Of a DNA stretch of 64,000 bases, positions 42,570 through 50,750 are shown piece after piece; position 1 is the first letter of the stretch; every line of letters begins with the position of its first letter. The position numbers and the translations under genes are program-made. The notes beneath the pieces were generated by a model. It had not been told where the DNA came from, did no database searches, and saw nothing but the letters and a program-made list of their open reading frames with translations. Origin of the DNA: Rhizobiaceae bacterium (GTDB taxonomy: Bacteria; Pseudomonadota; Alphaproteobacteria; Rhizobiales; Rhizobiaceae); the NCBI GenBank assembly GCA_017643495.1, contig JAEPNK010000001.1, forward strand, positions 1,655,623-1,719,622, written 5' to 3'.

Positions 42570-43343
42570 GTGAAGATCTGGTATCAGAGTTATGTTGATT
42601 ACGAGAATGGAGCAACCTATTGGGACATGCTCCGAAAGCATCTTGATGAGATTGCTTCACCCGGTGTCGAAATAGATATCAGGGGTATTACCCCTCACGA
42701 CAATTATGCGCATCCACTGGTGGAGTTTCGCTGCGCCCGTGAAATGATATGCAATGCAATCCGGGCCGAAAAGGAAGGTTACGACGCCTTTGTCGTCGGT
42801 CATTTTCAGGATGCCGGTCTTTACGAAGCCCGCAGTGCTGTTGATATTCCTGTTATTGCATTGGGTGAAGCGTCAATGCTCTATTCCTGCCAGCTTGGGC
42901 AGCGTTGCGGTATCGTCACCATCAACACCAGGTTTATTCCATGGTTTCATCACCAGATAGCAAAATACGGTTTGCGCGAACGGGTAACCGGTATCCATGC
43001 AATGCAGTTTGAGCCAGGCCAGATTCTTGGCGCTTTCGGGTCTGATGAACGCATTCAGGAGGTGGTTGGCCTCTTCATTGACCAGGCAAGGCCACTCGTT
43101 GCCGATGGTGTTGAGGTGCTTATTCCGGGAGGGGGCATACCGATGCTGATGCTTTCCCAATTGCCACCGTTTGATGTGGATGGGGCGCCGGTTATCAATG
43201 GAATTCCGATTGCGGTAAAGATGGCCGAAATGGCAGTGCAGTTACGTGATATCTCTGGCCTAGGTGTCAGTAGGGTAGGAGATTATGCGAAGGCTCCGCC
43301 TGAAATTGTTCAGGAGTTTCTGGAAAATCCCAAAGGGCTGTAA
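42570..43343 (+). CDS. Asp/Glu (hydantoin) racemase-superfamily protein without catalytic cysteines
   Basis: A 257-residue protein, start GTG after GGGAG. The fold is recognisable (VVGHFQDAGLYEARSAVDIPVIALGEASM, then GVEVLIPGGGIPMLM), but both loops that hold the two catalytic cysteines of hydantoin and aspartate racemases carry other residues: F79-Q80-D81 in the first, PGGG in the second. It is unlikely to be a two-base racemase. Last gene of the TRAP unit, it may be a decarboxylase, isomerase or lyase using other residues, or a binding protein. Function unknown. Confidence 0.7.
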   Translation: MKIWYQSYVDYENGATYWDMLRKHLDEIASPGVEIDIRGITPHDNYAHPLVEFRCAREMICNAIRAEKEGYDAFVVGHFQDAGLYEARSAVDIPVIALGEASMLYSCQLGQRCGIVTINTRFIPWFHHQIAKYGLRERVTGIHAMQFEPGQILGAFGSDERIQEVVGLFIDQARPLVADGVEVLIPGGGIPMLMLSQLPPFDVDGAPVINGIPIAVKMAEMAVQLRDISGLGVSRVGDYAKAPPEIVQEFLENPKGL

Positions 43344-43364
43344 CCTGCCCTGAAACAATCTGCA

Positions 43365-43841
43365 TTACAGCCTTGAAAGAAGCACTTGAAGTACCGGTTT
43401 GATGCGGGCTGCATCAGTATCCGCCAGGTCGGAAAGCAGGTTTTCTTCATGCTCTCTTGCATCTGAAACCAGACGGGATGCGAGTGTCTTGCCCTCTTTC
43501 GTAAGTTTCACCAGAACCCTGCGGCGATCAGATCCGTCGCTGACCCTTCGCACCAGTTTGCGTTGATCCATTTGGTCGATGATACGGGTCATGCGGGACT
43601 GTTCCATAAGAGACAGTTCTGCCAACTCGGTAATCATCATGCCTTCGTTTTCATAAAGGCAGGCCAGGGCGCGCCATTCTGGAACACGCAGACCGGCCTT
43701 TCGGACATGGGAATGAAACTGTGAACTGGCTTTCTCACTGGCAGCAGCCAGCAGATACAGGAGATATGTATCTACGAAACGTCCATCTGGTGGCCGAGTC
43801 TCTTGATCCTTGGTCATTCCGTCAGATTGCACATTATCCAT
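43365..43841 (-). CDS. MarR-family regulator of the Rieske dioxygenase operon
   Basis: A 158-residue MarR protein with the winged helix MMITELAELSLMEQSRMTRIIDQMDQRKLVRRVSDGSDRRRVLVKLT. It is divergent from the dioxygenase reductase gene. Two palindromes in the shared gap (43881-43894 and 43909-43924) overlap the dioxygenase promoter and lie 40-70 bases before its own start, so it probably represses both. The ligand is likely the aromatic substrate or its CoA ester. Confidence 0.87.
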   Translation of the reverse strand: MDNVQSDGMTKDQETRPPDGRFVDTYLLYLLAAASEKASSQFHSHVRKAGLRVPEWRALACLYENEGMMITELAELSLMEQSRMTRIIDQMDQRKLVRRVSDGSDRRRVLVKLTKEGKTLASRLVSDAREHEENLLSDLADTDAARIKPVLQVLLSRL

Positions 43842-43880
43842 CCCTTAACGCCTCCAAAAAACGTTTGCACACAGAATATA

Positions 43881-43894
43881 CATGAAAATTCATG
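43881..43894. promoter_or_regulatory. MarR operator, upstream site
   Basis: CATGAA-AA-TTCATG, perfect, three bases before the -35 box of the dioxygenase promoter and 40 bases from the MarR start on the other strand. Confidence 0.6.
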
Positions 43895-43896
43895 AC

Positions 43897-43925
43897 TTGA
43901 CAGAATTTATATGATTTTTCATATT
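43897..43925 (+). promoter_or_regulatory. Promoter of the Rieske dioxygenase operon
   Basis: Consensus -35 TTGACA at 43897-43902 and -10-like CATATT at 43920-43925, spacer 17 bases. The second MarR-type palindrome fills the spacer and the -10. It lies before the preferred TTG start at 43944 and overlaps the alternative ATG at 43911, which argues against that ATG. Confidence 0.6.
43909..43924. promoter_or_regulatory. MarR operator, core site
   Basis: ATATGA-TTTT-TCATAT, perfect 6-base arms, centred 29 bases from the upstream site centre and covering the -10 region of the dioxygenase promoter. Confidence 0.65.
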
Positions 43926-43943
43926 AATTGGGTGGAGGGACCA

Positions 43944-44879
43944 TTGACCAGATTTGTGATTGTAGAAAAATCAGAGCTGACAGACAGGATCACCAGCTTT
44001 GTTCTGAAACCGGAAGACGGTTCTGCGCTGCCTGCTTGGACTGCAGGTGCCCATATTGACCTGGAGCTTGGTAACCCGGGGGCGAGATCATATTCTCTTA
44101 TCGAATGGCCTGGTGACACTTCTGATGTTTACCGAATTGCAGTTCAGCGCGAGCCTGAGGGGGATGGTGGCAGCATTGCTGTTCATGAACTGTCTGCTGG
44201 TGATGTAATTGAAGTCTCCGAACCGAAAAACAGTTTTGAACTGGTTGACGGAGATGAGCCTGTTGCCCTGATCGCCGGAGGAATAGGCGTGACGCCGCTG
44301 ATCTCCATGGCAACGCGGCTTTCAGCATCGGGCAGGCCCTTTTCTTTTCATTATACAGGACGCTCTGCTGGCGTAATGGCGTGTCGTGAAAGGCTGGGTG
44401 AAAGCTTCAGCGATCAACTCACCTGTTATTTCGACGATCAGGCCCCCATTGATCTGCACCAGACAGTGGAACAGATAAGGGACCACAGGCTTTATGTCTG
44501 CGGACCCAAGGGCATGATTGAAGCGGTTCGCAGTGCTGCGGAGGCGGCTGGAATTCCTTCAGACAAGGTGCATGTTGAACTGTTTACAAGTGCGGCACCC
44601 GTTGAAGGGGACAAACCGTTTGAGGTGGAAGTAAGCTCCAGTGGGGATGTGTTCACCATCCCGCCGGGAAGAACAATCATAGAAGTGCTCGAAGAAAACG
44701 GCGTTGATCTGATGTATGATTGTCAGCGTGGTGATTGTGGAATTTGCCAGACAGATGTTCTTGAAGGCGTGCCTGATCACCGTGATGTCGTGTTGAGTGA
44801 GGCAGAAAAGGAAAGCGGTAAAGTCATGCAGATTTGTGTGAGCCGGGCTCTTTCAGAACGCCTGGTGCTTGATCTGTAA
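43944..44879 (+). CDS. Dioxygenase reductase, phthalate dioxygenase reductase/VanB type
   Basis: A 311-residue flavoprotein: flavin domain (RSYSLIEWPG at about residues 50-60), NAD domain (ALIAGGIGVTPLISMA) and C-terminal plant-type 2Fe-2S ferredoxin (YDCQRGDCGIC, then MQICVS). It passes electrons from NADH to the Rieske oxygenase next door. A TTG at 43944 after GGAGG is the preferred start; the ATG 11 codons earlier lies within the promoter and operator. The ferredoxin being C-terminal places it in the PDR group, unlike the benzoate or anthranilate dioxygenase reductases, where it is N-terminal. Confidence 0.88.
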   Translation: MTRFVIVEKSELTDRITSFVLKPEDGSALPAWTAGAHIDLELGNPGARSYSLIEWPGDTSDVYRIAVQREPEGDGGSIAVHELSAGDVIEVSEPKNSFELVDGDEPVALIAGGIGVTPLISMATRLSASGRPFSFHYTGRSAGVMACRERLGESFSDQLTCYFDDQAPIDLHQTVEQIRDHRLYVCGPKGMIEAVRSAAEAAGIPSDKVHVELFTSAAPVEGDKPFEVEVSSSGDVFTIPPGRTIIEVLEENGVDLMYDCQRGDCGICQTDVLEGVPDHRDVVLSEAEKESGKVMQICVSRALSERLVLDL

Positions 44880-44893
44880 ACAGGGAGGCCGGA

Positions 44894-46222
44894 ATGAATG
44901 AAGCAGATATAAACGCAATGGTTCAAGGCCATCAGGTCCATAGGGATGTCTACGTCAGTGATGCTGTGTATCGCGCTGAAATGAAGCATCTATTCGCAAA
45001 TACATGGGTATTTGTGGGCCATGACAGCCAGACACCGAAAAAGGGTGACTACATTACAACGCAGATTGGTGACCAGCCGGTTATCCAGGTGCGTCATTCG
45101 GATGATTCCATCCATGTTTTGTACAATCGTTGTCCGCACAAGGGTACAAAAATCGCCATCGACCGTTCGGGCAATACGGGAAAGTTCTTTCGCTGCCCGT
45201 ATCATGCATGGAGCTTCAAGACCAATGGTTGCCTGCTCGCCATTCCTTTGAAGAAAGGATATGATGGCACTGGTCTCGACAAGACGGAAAGCGCGAAGGG
45301 CATGAAGCCCGTCGGTGCAGTCAAGGTATACAGGGGTTTTGTTTTCGCCCGACTGGCGGAAGACGGGATCGGTTTCGCTGAGTTCTTTGGAGACAGTCTC
45401 TCATCACTCGACAATCTGGTCGACCGGTCACCGGAGGGGCGTGTTGAGATTTCCGGACCACCCTTGCGCTACATGCACAAATGCAACTGGAAGATGCTTG
45501 TCGAAAACCAGACTGACACATGTCATCCGATGGTTGCGCACGAGAGCTCCGCTGGTACCGCGATCAACATTTACAAGGAAATGGGTGAGCCTGAGCCAAG
45601 GCCGGCAGCAATGCAGATCATTGCTCCCTTCATGTCACCATACGAGTTTTTTGAAGGCATGGGCATCCGTACCTGGCCAAACGGGCACGGGCATACCGGT
45701 GTAAACATGTCGATCCATTCCGACTATGACGCAATACCCGACTACTTTGAGGCCATGTGCAATACCTATGGTGAGGACCGGGCGAAGGAAATACTCGACG
45801 AGAACCGGCACAATACCATCTACTTCCCCAATATCATGGTGAAGGCACCACTGCAGCAAATCAGGAATTTCATTCCGCTGGGACCCGACAAGACACTTGT
45901 CGAGAGTTATGTGTACAGGCTTGTCGGTGCACCGGAACAACTGGTTGCCATGTCTGCCATGTACAATCGCATGATCAATGCCCCAACCTCCATCGTCGGA
46001 CATGATGACCTGGAAATGTATGAGCGCGCCCAGGAGGGCTTGCATTCCGATGGTCTGGAATGGGTGAACATCCAGCGCTTGTACCAGAACGATGAAGATT
46101 ATTCGAAGGAAGCTGTCGAGAATGGCACGACCGAACGTCAAATGAGAAACCAGTTTGATGCATGGGTCCGTTTCATGACTTCTTCCATGGGCAACGAACC
46201 TGCCCGGGCGGCTGCGGAGTAA
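44894..46222 (+). CDS. Rieske non-haem iron dioxygenase, alpha subunit
   Basis: A 442-residue ring-hydroxylating oxygenase large subunit. The Rieske ligands are in NRCPHKG and FRCPYHAW. The mononuclear iron site is in ENQTDTCHPMVAHESS, with two histidines and an acidic partner; the bridging aspartate is the D in this segment. It probably adds both atoms of O2 to an aromatic acid. Paired with a beta subunit and a PDR-type reductase. Motifs alone do not name the substrate; anthranilate is possible given region 2, but not shown. Confidence 0.9.
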   Translation: MNEADINAMVQGHQVHRDVYVSDAVYRAEMKHLFANTWVFVGHDSQTPKKGDYITTQIGDQPVIQVRHSDDSIHVLYNRCPHKGTKIAIDRSGNTGKFFRCPYHAWSFKTNGCLLAIPLKKGYDGTGLDKTESAKGMKPVGAVKVYRGFVFARLAEDGIGFAEFFGDSLSSLDNLVDRSPEGRVEISGPPLRYMHKCNWKMLVENQTDTCHPMVAHESSAGTAINIYKEMGEPEPRPAAMQIIAPFMSPYEFFEGMGIRTWPNGHGHTGVNMSIHSDYDAIPDYFEAMCNTYGEDRAKEILDENRHNTIYFPNIMVKAPLQQIRNFIPLGPDKTLVESYVYRLVGAPEQLVAMSAMYNRMINAPTSIVGHDDLEMYERAQEGLHSDGLEWVNIQRLYQNDEDYSKEAVENGTTERQMRNQFDAWVRFMTSSMGNEPARAAAE

Positions 46223-46226
46223 TAGA

Positions 46227-46712
46227 ATGGCTGATCTGATAACGCGTGATGAAGTGGTGGACTTCATCTACGAAGAAGCCCGCATGCTTGATGAAGGACG
46301 CTTCGACGACTGGCTTGCTCTCTGGTTGCAGGATGGTCATTACTGGATGCCCCTTGATTACAAGCAGCAGGACCCCGTGAACGAAACGTCGTTGCTCTGG
46401 GAGGATTATTTCATGTTGCGGCTACGGGTAGACAGGTTGAACGGTGAACGTACTTTCAGCCAGAAACCGAAAAGCCGGTGCCATCATGTGATCCAGAGGC
46501 CTTTCGTGGATGTGTTTGAACCGGAAGAAGGACGTTTTGAAACCAATACGTCCATGCATTACGTGGAGACCCGTCTGGATGAGCAGCAATTGCTTGCACT
46601 GACTGCAACCCACGATTTGCGACTGGTTGATGGTTCCTTGCGTATTGCCAACAAGAAGGTTGAGCTTCTCAATTCAGATGCCGCTTTCGGCAACATCCAG
46701 TTACTGCCATGA
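46227..46712 (+). CDS. Rieske dioxygenase beta subunit
   Basis: A 161-residue small subunit of the NTF2-like fold (VVDFIYEEARMLDEGRFDDWLALWLQDGHYWMPL). It has a structural role in alpha3beta3 dioxygenases. Four bases separate it from the alpha subunit, and its stop overlaps the following ligase start (ATGA). Confidence 0.88.
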   Translation: MADLITRDEVVDFIYEEARMLDEGRFDDWLALWLQDGHYWMPLDYKQQDPVNETSLLWEDYFMLRLRVDRLNGERTFSQKPKSRCHHVIQRPFVDVFEPEEGRFETNTSMHYVETRLDEQQLLALTATHDLRLVDGSLRIANKKVELLNSDAAFGNIQLLP

Positions 46713-48325
46713 AGGCGGAAACTGTTTACGGAGCCATTGCTGAAGCGGCTGCTCGCTGGCCTGATCGGGACTGTCTGCATGTTACAGCCGGGACGGCAGA
46801 GGTATATGGCATCACTGCTGGTTCGCTGGACTACAAGTCTCTCGTTGTTGAGGCCGATGACTGGGCAAGCCGCCTGAAGGAAGCTGGCTATGCTGCGGGC
46901 ATGCGGGTTGCGGTTCTGCTTGAGAACAGACCGTCTTTTTTCGCCCTGTGGGCTGGGTTGAACAAGATCGGTGCATCCATAGTTCCTATCAATCCGGACC
47001 TGCGACTGGCTGAACTGGAATATCTCATTTCCCATGCGGAAGTTGCGCTTGTTATTGGAATTCCACAGCGGATTGATGAGTTGCGCGCAGCAATCTCGGC
47101 AACAGGTCTGGCACTGGAGGCAGTGAGCCCTGACGATGATTTGCCTGAGCCTCGCAAGGCTTCGGTGGTCGCAGAAGATCGGGATGGGGAGGCAAGGGAA
47201 GCCGCGGTTCTCTATACTTCGGGTACGACAGGTGCTCCCAAGGGCTGCGTACTTTCCAATGCGTATTTCCTGCTTGCAGGCCGTTGGTATTCAGGGTTGG
47301 GAGGTCTGGCTTCGCTGACCCGGGACGGCGAACGAATGATCACGCCGCTGCCAATATTCCACATGAATGCAATGGCTTATTCATTCATGGCAATGGTAAG
47401 TGTTGGCGGTTGTCTGATAGCCCTTGACCGGTTCCACCCAAGAAGCTGGTGGAAAGATGTGTCTGAAAGTGGCGCTACCTGCCTGCACTATCTGGGTGTC
47501 ATGCCATCCATTTTGATGGGACTTCCTGAAAGCAATCTGGATCAGGCGCATGATGTGCGCTTTGGCTTTGGTGCCGGCGTGGACCCCAAATTGCAGGCTG
47601 CTTTTGAAAGCCGGTTTGGTTTTCCTCTTATTGAGGCATGGGCCATGACCGAAACCGGCGCGGGTGCGGTTATCGCTGCGCATACTGAAGACCGCCTTGT
47701 GGGAAAAGCTTCACTCGGCAGTCCGCAAGGTTGGGTTGAGGCCAAAATCGTTGATGACAAGGGTGACTTGGCGGGGGACGATGTGTCTGGAGAACTGCTT
47801 GTGCGCAATGGTGGAAGTGATCCCAAATACGGTTTCTTTTCCTTCTATTACAAAAACCCCGAAGCAACAGACGAAGCATGGGAAGGCGGATGGTTCCATA
47901 CCGGCGATATTGTTCGGCGTGATAGTCAAGGTCGCTACTTCTTTGTGGATCGCAAGAAAAATGTAATCAGGCGCTCTGGCGAAAATATTGCGGCAATTGA
48001 AGTGGAAAGCGTTTTGATGCGCCATCCGGCAATACAGGCCGCTGGTGTCGCAGCTGTACCGGATCCAGTCCGGGGTGATGAGGTGTTTGCCTGTCTGAAA
48101 GTGTCAGGCTCGCCCGATTCGGCGCTTGCCCGTGAGATAGCCGCATGGTCACTTGACCAGATGGCATATTACAAGGTGCCCGGATATATCGCTTTTGTCG
48201 ATGAACTGCCTCTGACCTCTACACAGAAAATTCAGCGCAAGGCGTTGAAGGAAATGGCTCAGGAACTGCTGTCTGATGACAGAACAGTAGTCTGTACGGA
48301 TATGAAGAAGCGGCAGGTTGCGTGA
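46709..48325 (+). CDS. Acyl-/aryl-CoA ligase, CaiC-like AMP-binding enzyme
   Basis: A 538-residue adenylate-forming ligase with phosphate loop LYTSGTTGAPKGCVLSN (about 168-184), EAWAMTETGAG, hinge motif YFFVDRKKNVIRRSGENIAA and the C-terminal lysine in TSTQKIQRKAL. The overall look is that of crotonobetaine/carnitine-CoA ligases, which in practice cover many short or aromatic acids. Its place directly after the dioxygenase suggests that it activates the substrate or a ring-opened acid. The thiolase-like start overlaps its stop. Confidence 0.83.
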   Translation: MKAETVYGAIAEAAARWPDRDCLHVTAGTAEVYGITAGSLDYKSLVVEADDWASRLKEAGYAAGMRVAVLLENRPSFFALWAGLNKIGASIVPINPDLRLAELEYLISHAEVALVIGIPQRIDELRAAISATGLALEAVSPDDDLPEPRKASVVAEDRDGEAREAAVLYTSGTTGAPKGCVLSNAYFLLAGRWYSGLGGLASLTRDGERMITPLPIFHMNAMAYSFMAMVSVGGCLIALDRFHPRSWWKDVSESGATCLHYLGVMPSILMGLPESNLDQAHDVRFGFGAGVDPKLQAAFESRFGFPLIEAWAMTETGAGAVIAAHTEDRLVGKASLGSPQGWVEAKIVDDKGDLAGDDVSGELLVRNGGSDPKYGFFSFYYKNPEATDEAWEGGWFHTGDIVRRDSQGRYFFVDRKKNVIRRSGENIAAIEVESVLMRHPAIQAAGVAAVPDPVRGDEVFACLKVSGSPDSALAREIAAWSLDQMAYYKVPGYIAFVDELPLTSTQKIQRKALKEMAQELLSDDRTVVCTDMKKRQVA

Positions 48326-49500
48326 TGGCCTTACCCGCATCCTATGAAGGCGTGGTACTCGCCGCTCCTTTTTCAACAACATATCAACGCTATTCAATCG
48401 ACACCGCACATTTCTGGATTGCCAAGGCTCTTAAGGGATCGCTGGATGCAGCCGGTATCAGAAAGGATGAACTGGACGGATTCTCGGTTTCGTCATTTAC
48501 ACTCTTTCCTGACACTGCCGTTGGTCTGACACAGCATCTGGGACTTTCCCCCGCCTGGCTTGACCACATTCCCATGGGCGGGGCATCCGCCGGAGTGGCT
48601 GTAAGAAGGGCAGCGCGTGCAGTACAGGCCGGTGATGCAAACATCATTGCATGTGTTGCTGGCGACACCAATCACATCGACAGCTTTCGACAGCTTCTCT
48701 CCAGTTTTTCACGCTTTGCTATGGATGCGAGTTATCCGTATGGCTATGGCGGACCGAATGCCAATTTCGCACTTCTGACAGATCGCTACATGACAGAATA
48801 CGGGGCAATCCGGGAAGATTTCGGCAAAATCTGTGTGAGCCAGCGGGACAATGCGTTGAAGAACCCCAACGCAGTCATGAAGAAGCCGTTGACGCTTGAC
48901 CAGTACCTGAATGCCCGCCCGATTGCTGATCCTATCGCCCTGTTTGACTGTGTGATGCCTTGTGCCGGCTCGGAATGTTTTTTTGTCATGCGGGAAGAAG
49001 AGGCGGAGAGACGTGGTATTCCGTATGCCCGGCTGTCTGCTGCCATAGAACGGCATAACGCCCACAGGGAAGACCCCATACAACTGCGTGGTGGATGGAC
49101 AGTTGATATTGAGCGGTTGTGGGAAATGGCTCGTTGCTCCCCCCAGGATATCGACGTGCTACAAACCTATGACGACTATCCTGTTATTGTGATGATGCAG
49201 TTTGAAGATCTCGGATTTTGCGAAAAAGGCACTGCACCTGAATTTGTTCGCAATCATGATCTCACGATTACGGGAGACTTCCCTCATAACACTTCCGGAG
49301 GCCAGTTATCGGCAGGACAGGCAGGGGCAGCAGGAGGGTTTATCGGTTTGGTGGAAGCTTTGAGACAGGTTACCGGCCAGGCGGGAGGAACACAGGTGAA
49401 GGCTGCCAGGAAAGCACTTGTTTCAGGTTTTGGAATGATCAACTACGATCGCGGATTGTGTTCTAGCGCTGTTATACTCGAGTCAGGGGTACAGGCATGA
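48325..49500 (+). CDS. Thiolase-like protein of the SCP-x/Ltp2 type lacking the nucleophilic cysteine
   Basis: A 391-residue thiolase-fold protein. In the region where SCP-x thiolases have NNNCATGS, this protein reads PMGGASAG, so the cysteine is replaced (about G86). The LQTYDDYPVIVMMQFEDLGFC and DFPHNTSGGQLSAGQAG segments match lipid-transfer-type thiolases such as Ltp2, which partners a DUF35 protein to catalyse a retro-aldol cleavage of a CoA thioester. The next gene has a DUF35 domain, supporting the same chemistry here. The ATG at 48325 (TGATG) is preferred over a GTG one codon before. Confidence 0.82.
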   Translation: MALPASYEGVVLAAPFSTTYQRYSIDTAHFWIAKALKGSLDAAGIRKDELDGFSVSSFTLFPDTAVGLTQHLGLSPAWLDHIPMGGASAGVAVRRAARAVQAGDANIIACVAGDTNHIDSFRQLLSSFSRFAMDASYPYGYGGPNANFALLTDRYMTEYGAIREDFGKICVSQRDNALKNPNAVMKKPLTLDQYLNARPIADPIALFDCVMPCAGSECFFVMREEEAERRGIPYARLSAAIERHNAHREDPIQLRGGWTVDIERLWEMARCSPQDIDVLQTYDDYPVIVMMQFEDLGFCEKGTAPEFVRNHDLTITGDFPHNTSGGQLSAGQAGAAGGFIGLVEALRQVTGQAGGTQVKAARKALVSGFGMINYDRGLCSSAVILESGVQA

Positions 49501-50750
49501 CTGAAGCACTCTTTCCGCCACCAAAGAAAAACCCGCAAAAACGAAGTATAAAACCCACTCGGCCACCTGAGGTTCGCAGCAGGGCCAGCCTTGGCTTGAC
49601 GGCAGCGGCTGCAGAAGGACGCTTTGCACTCCAGCAATGTACGCACTGTTCTGCCTGGCAATATCCGCCACGGGATGCTTGCGTCAATTGCCTTTCCACA
49701 GACCTGGAATGGAATGAAATCGCGGCAGAAGGCACGTTGATTGCAGAAACAACCGTGCAGACATCTCCACGCTTGTATTACCGTGAGCGCATGCCTTGGC
49801 GGATGGGTACGGTACAACTGGATGCCGGACCGGTAATACTCGCGCACCTGCATGAGGATGTTGCAGAAAAATCCCGCGTAAGAATGATTGCCCGGCTTGA
49901 TCGGGCAGGGCAGGGTGTGCTGGTGGCAATGCCGGTAGAAGATACCCCGTTGATGGAGGATGCCTCTCTTATGCGAGAACTTACAGCTGACCCGAAACAC
50001 CGGCGGATACTGATAACGGATGCCCGCGCATCAAACGCACCGGCAATAGCCAAAAGCCTTTTTGATGCAGGCGCGGCAACGGTTTTTGCCGGGGAGGCAG
50101 AAGCATGGCGGCCCTATCCGGCGAGATCGGAACTTGAAAATCTCGGTGTTGATATCATGCCACTCGACGTGACTGATACACTCTCGGTCCAAACGCTGGC
50201 CGGCGAGATTGGCGGGAAAACGGATATCCTGGTCAATAATGCCCAGTTTGTGCGTCCGGGTGGTGCAATGTCGCGCAATGACACGGGGTTTGCGCGTGAC
50301 GAGATAGAAGTGAACTATCTGGGCATGATGCGCCTTGCACAGGCATTCGGCCCGGCCATGAATTCGCGAACTTCCGATGGTATCAATTCTGCTGCAGCAT
50401 GGGTAAACATCCTCTATGTGGGCGCACTTGCAAATACGGCCGGCTTCGGTGCATTTGCTGCGTCACAGGCTGCCGCGTACTCGCTTTCACAATGTTTGAG
50501 AGCAGAGTTCAGGGATTCCGGTTTGCGGGTAATGAATCTTTTTACCGGGCCAACCGAGGATGACTGGTTTCAGCTTTTGCCGCCGCCCAAGGTTTTGCCA
50601 CAAGCTATTGCCAGAGAACTTGTGAAGGGGTTGCAAGCCGGTCTCGAAGACGTCTGGTGCGGTGATATTGCAAAGGATGTACGCGAAAGGTTCCGGCGGG
50701 ATCCCAAGGTTCTCGAACGTGAACTGACTTTCGGTAGTGAGGGACCATGA
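49497..50750 (+). CDS. DUF35 OB-fold protein fused to a degenerate SDR domain
   Basis: A 417-residue fusion. Residues about 38-150 are a DUF35 unit: zinc ribbon C48-x2-C51-x10-C62-x2-C65 and an OB fold (GTLIAETTVQTSP). Residues about 165-390 look like a short-chain dehydrogenase (DILVNNAQ), but the cofactor loop is ITDARASNAPAI with no glycine pattern, the catalytic Tyr and Lys are F320 and Q324, and the usual Ser region reads NILYVG. The SDR half is probably not an oxidoreductase and may be a structural partner. With the upstream thiolase-like protein it may form a retro-aldolase. Confidence 0.8.
   Translation: MTEALFPPPKKNPQKRSIKPTRPPEVRSRASLGLTAAAAEGRFALQQCTHCSAWQYPPRDACVNCLSTDLEWNEIAAEGTLIAETTVQTSPRLYYRERMPWRMGTVQLDAGPVILAHLHEDVAEKSRVRMIARLDRAGQGVLVAMPVEDTPLMEDASLMRELTADPKHRRILITDARASNAPAIAKSLFDAGAATVFAGEAEAWRPYPARSELENLGVDIMPLDVTDTLSVQTLAGEIGGKTDILVNNAQFVRPGGAMSRNDTGFARDEIEVNYLGMMRLAQAFGPAMNSRTSDGINSAAAWVNILYVGALANTAGFGAFAASQAAAYSLSQCLRAEFRDSGLRVMNLFTGPTEDDWFQLLPPPKVLPQAIARELVKGLQAGLEDVWCGDIAKDVRERFRRDPKVLERELTFGSEGP

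Noticed and set aside
44894-46712. Anthranilate 1,2-dioxygenase (antAB)
   Set aside because: Tempting given the kyn genes, but the reductase has a C-terminal ferredoxin (PDR type) and the operon continues with CoA ligase and aldolase-like genes instead of catechol genes.
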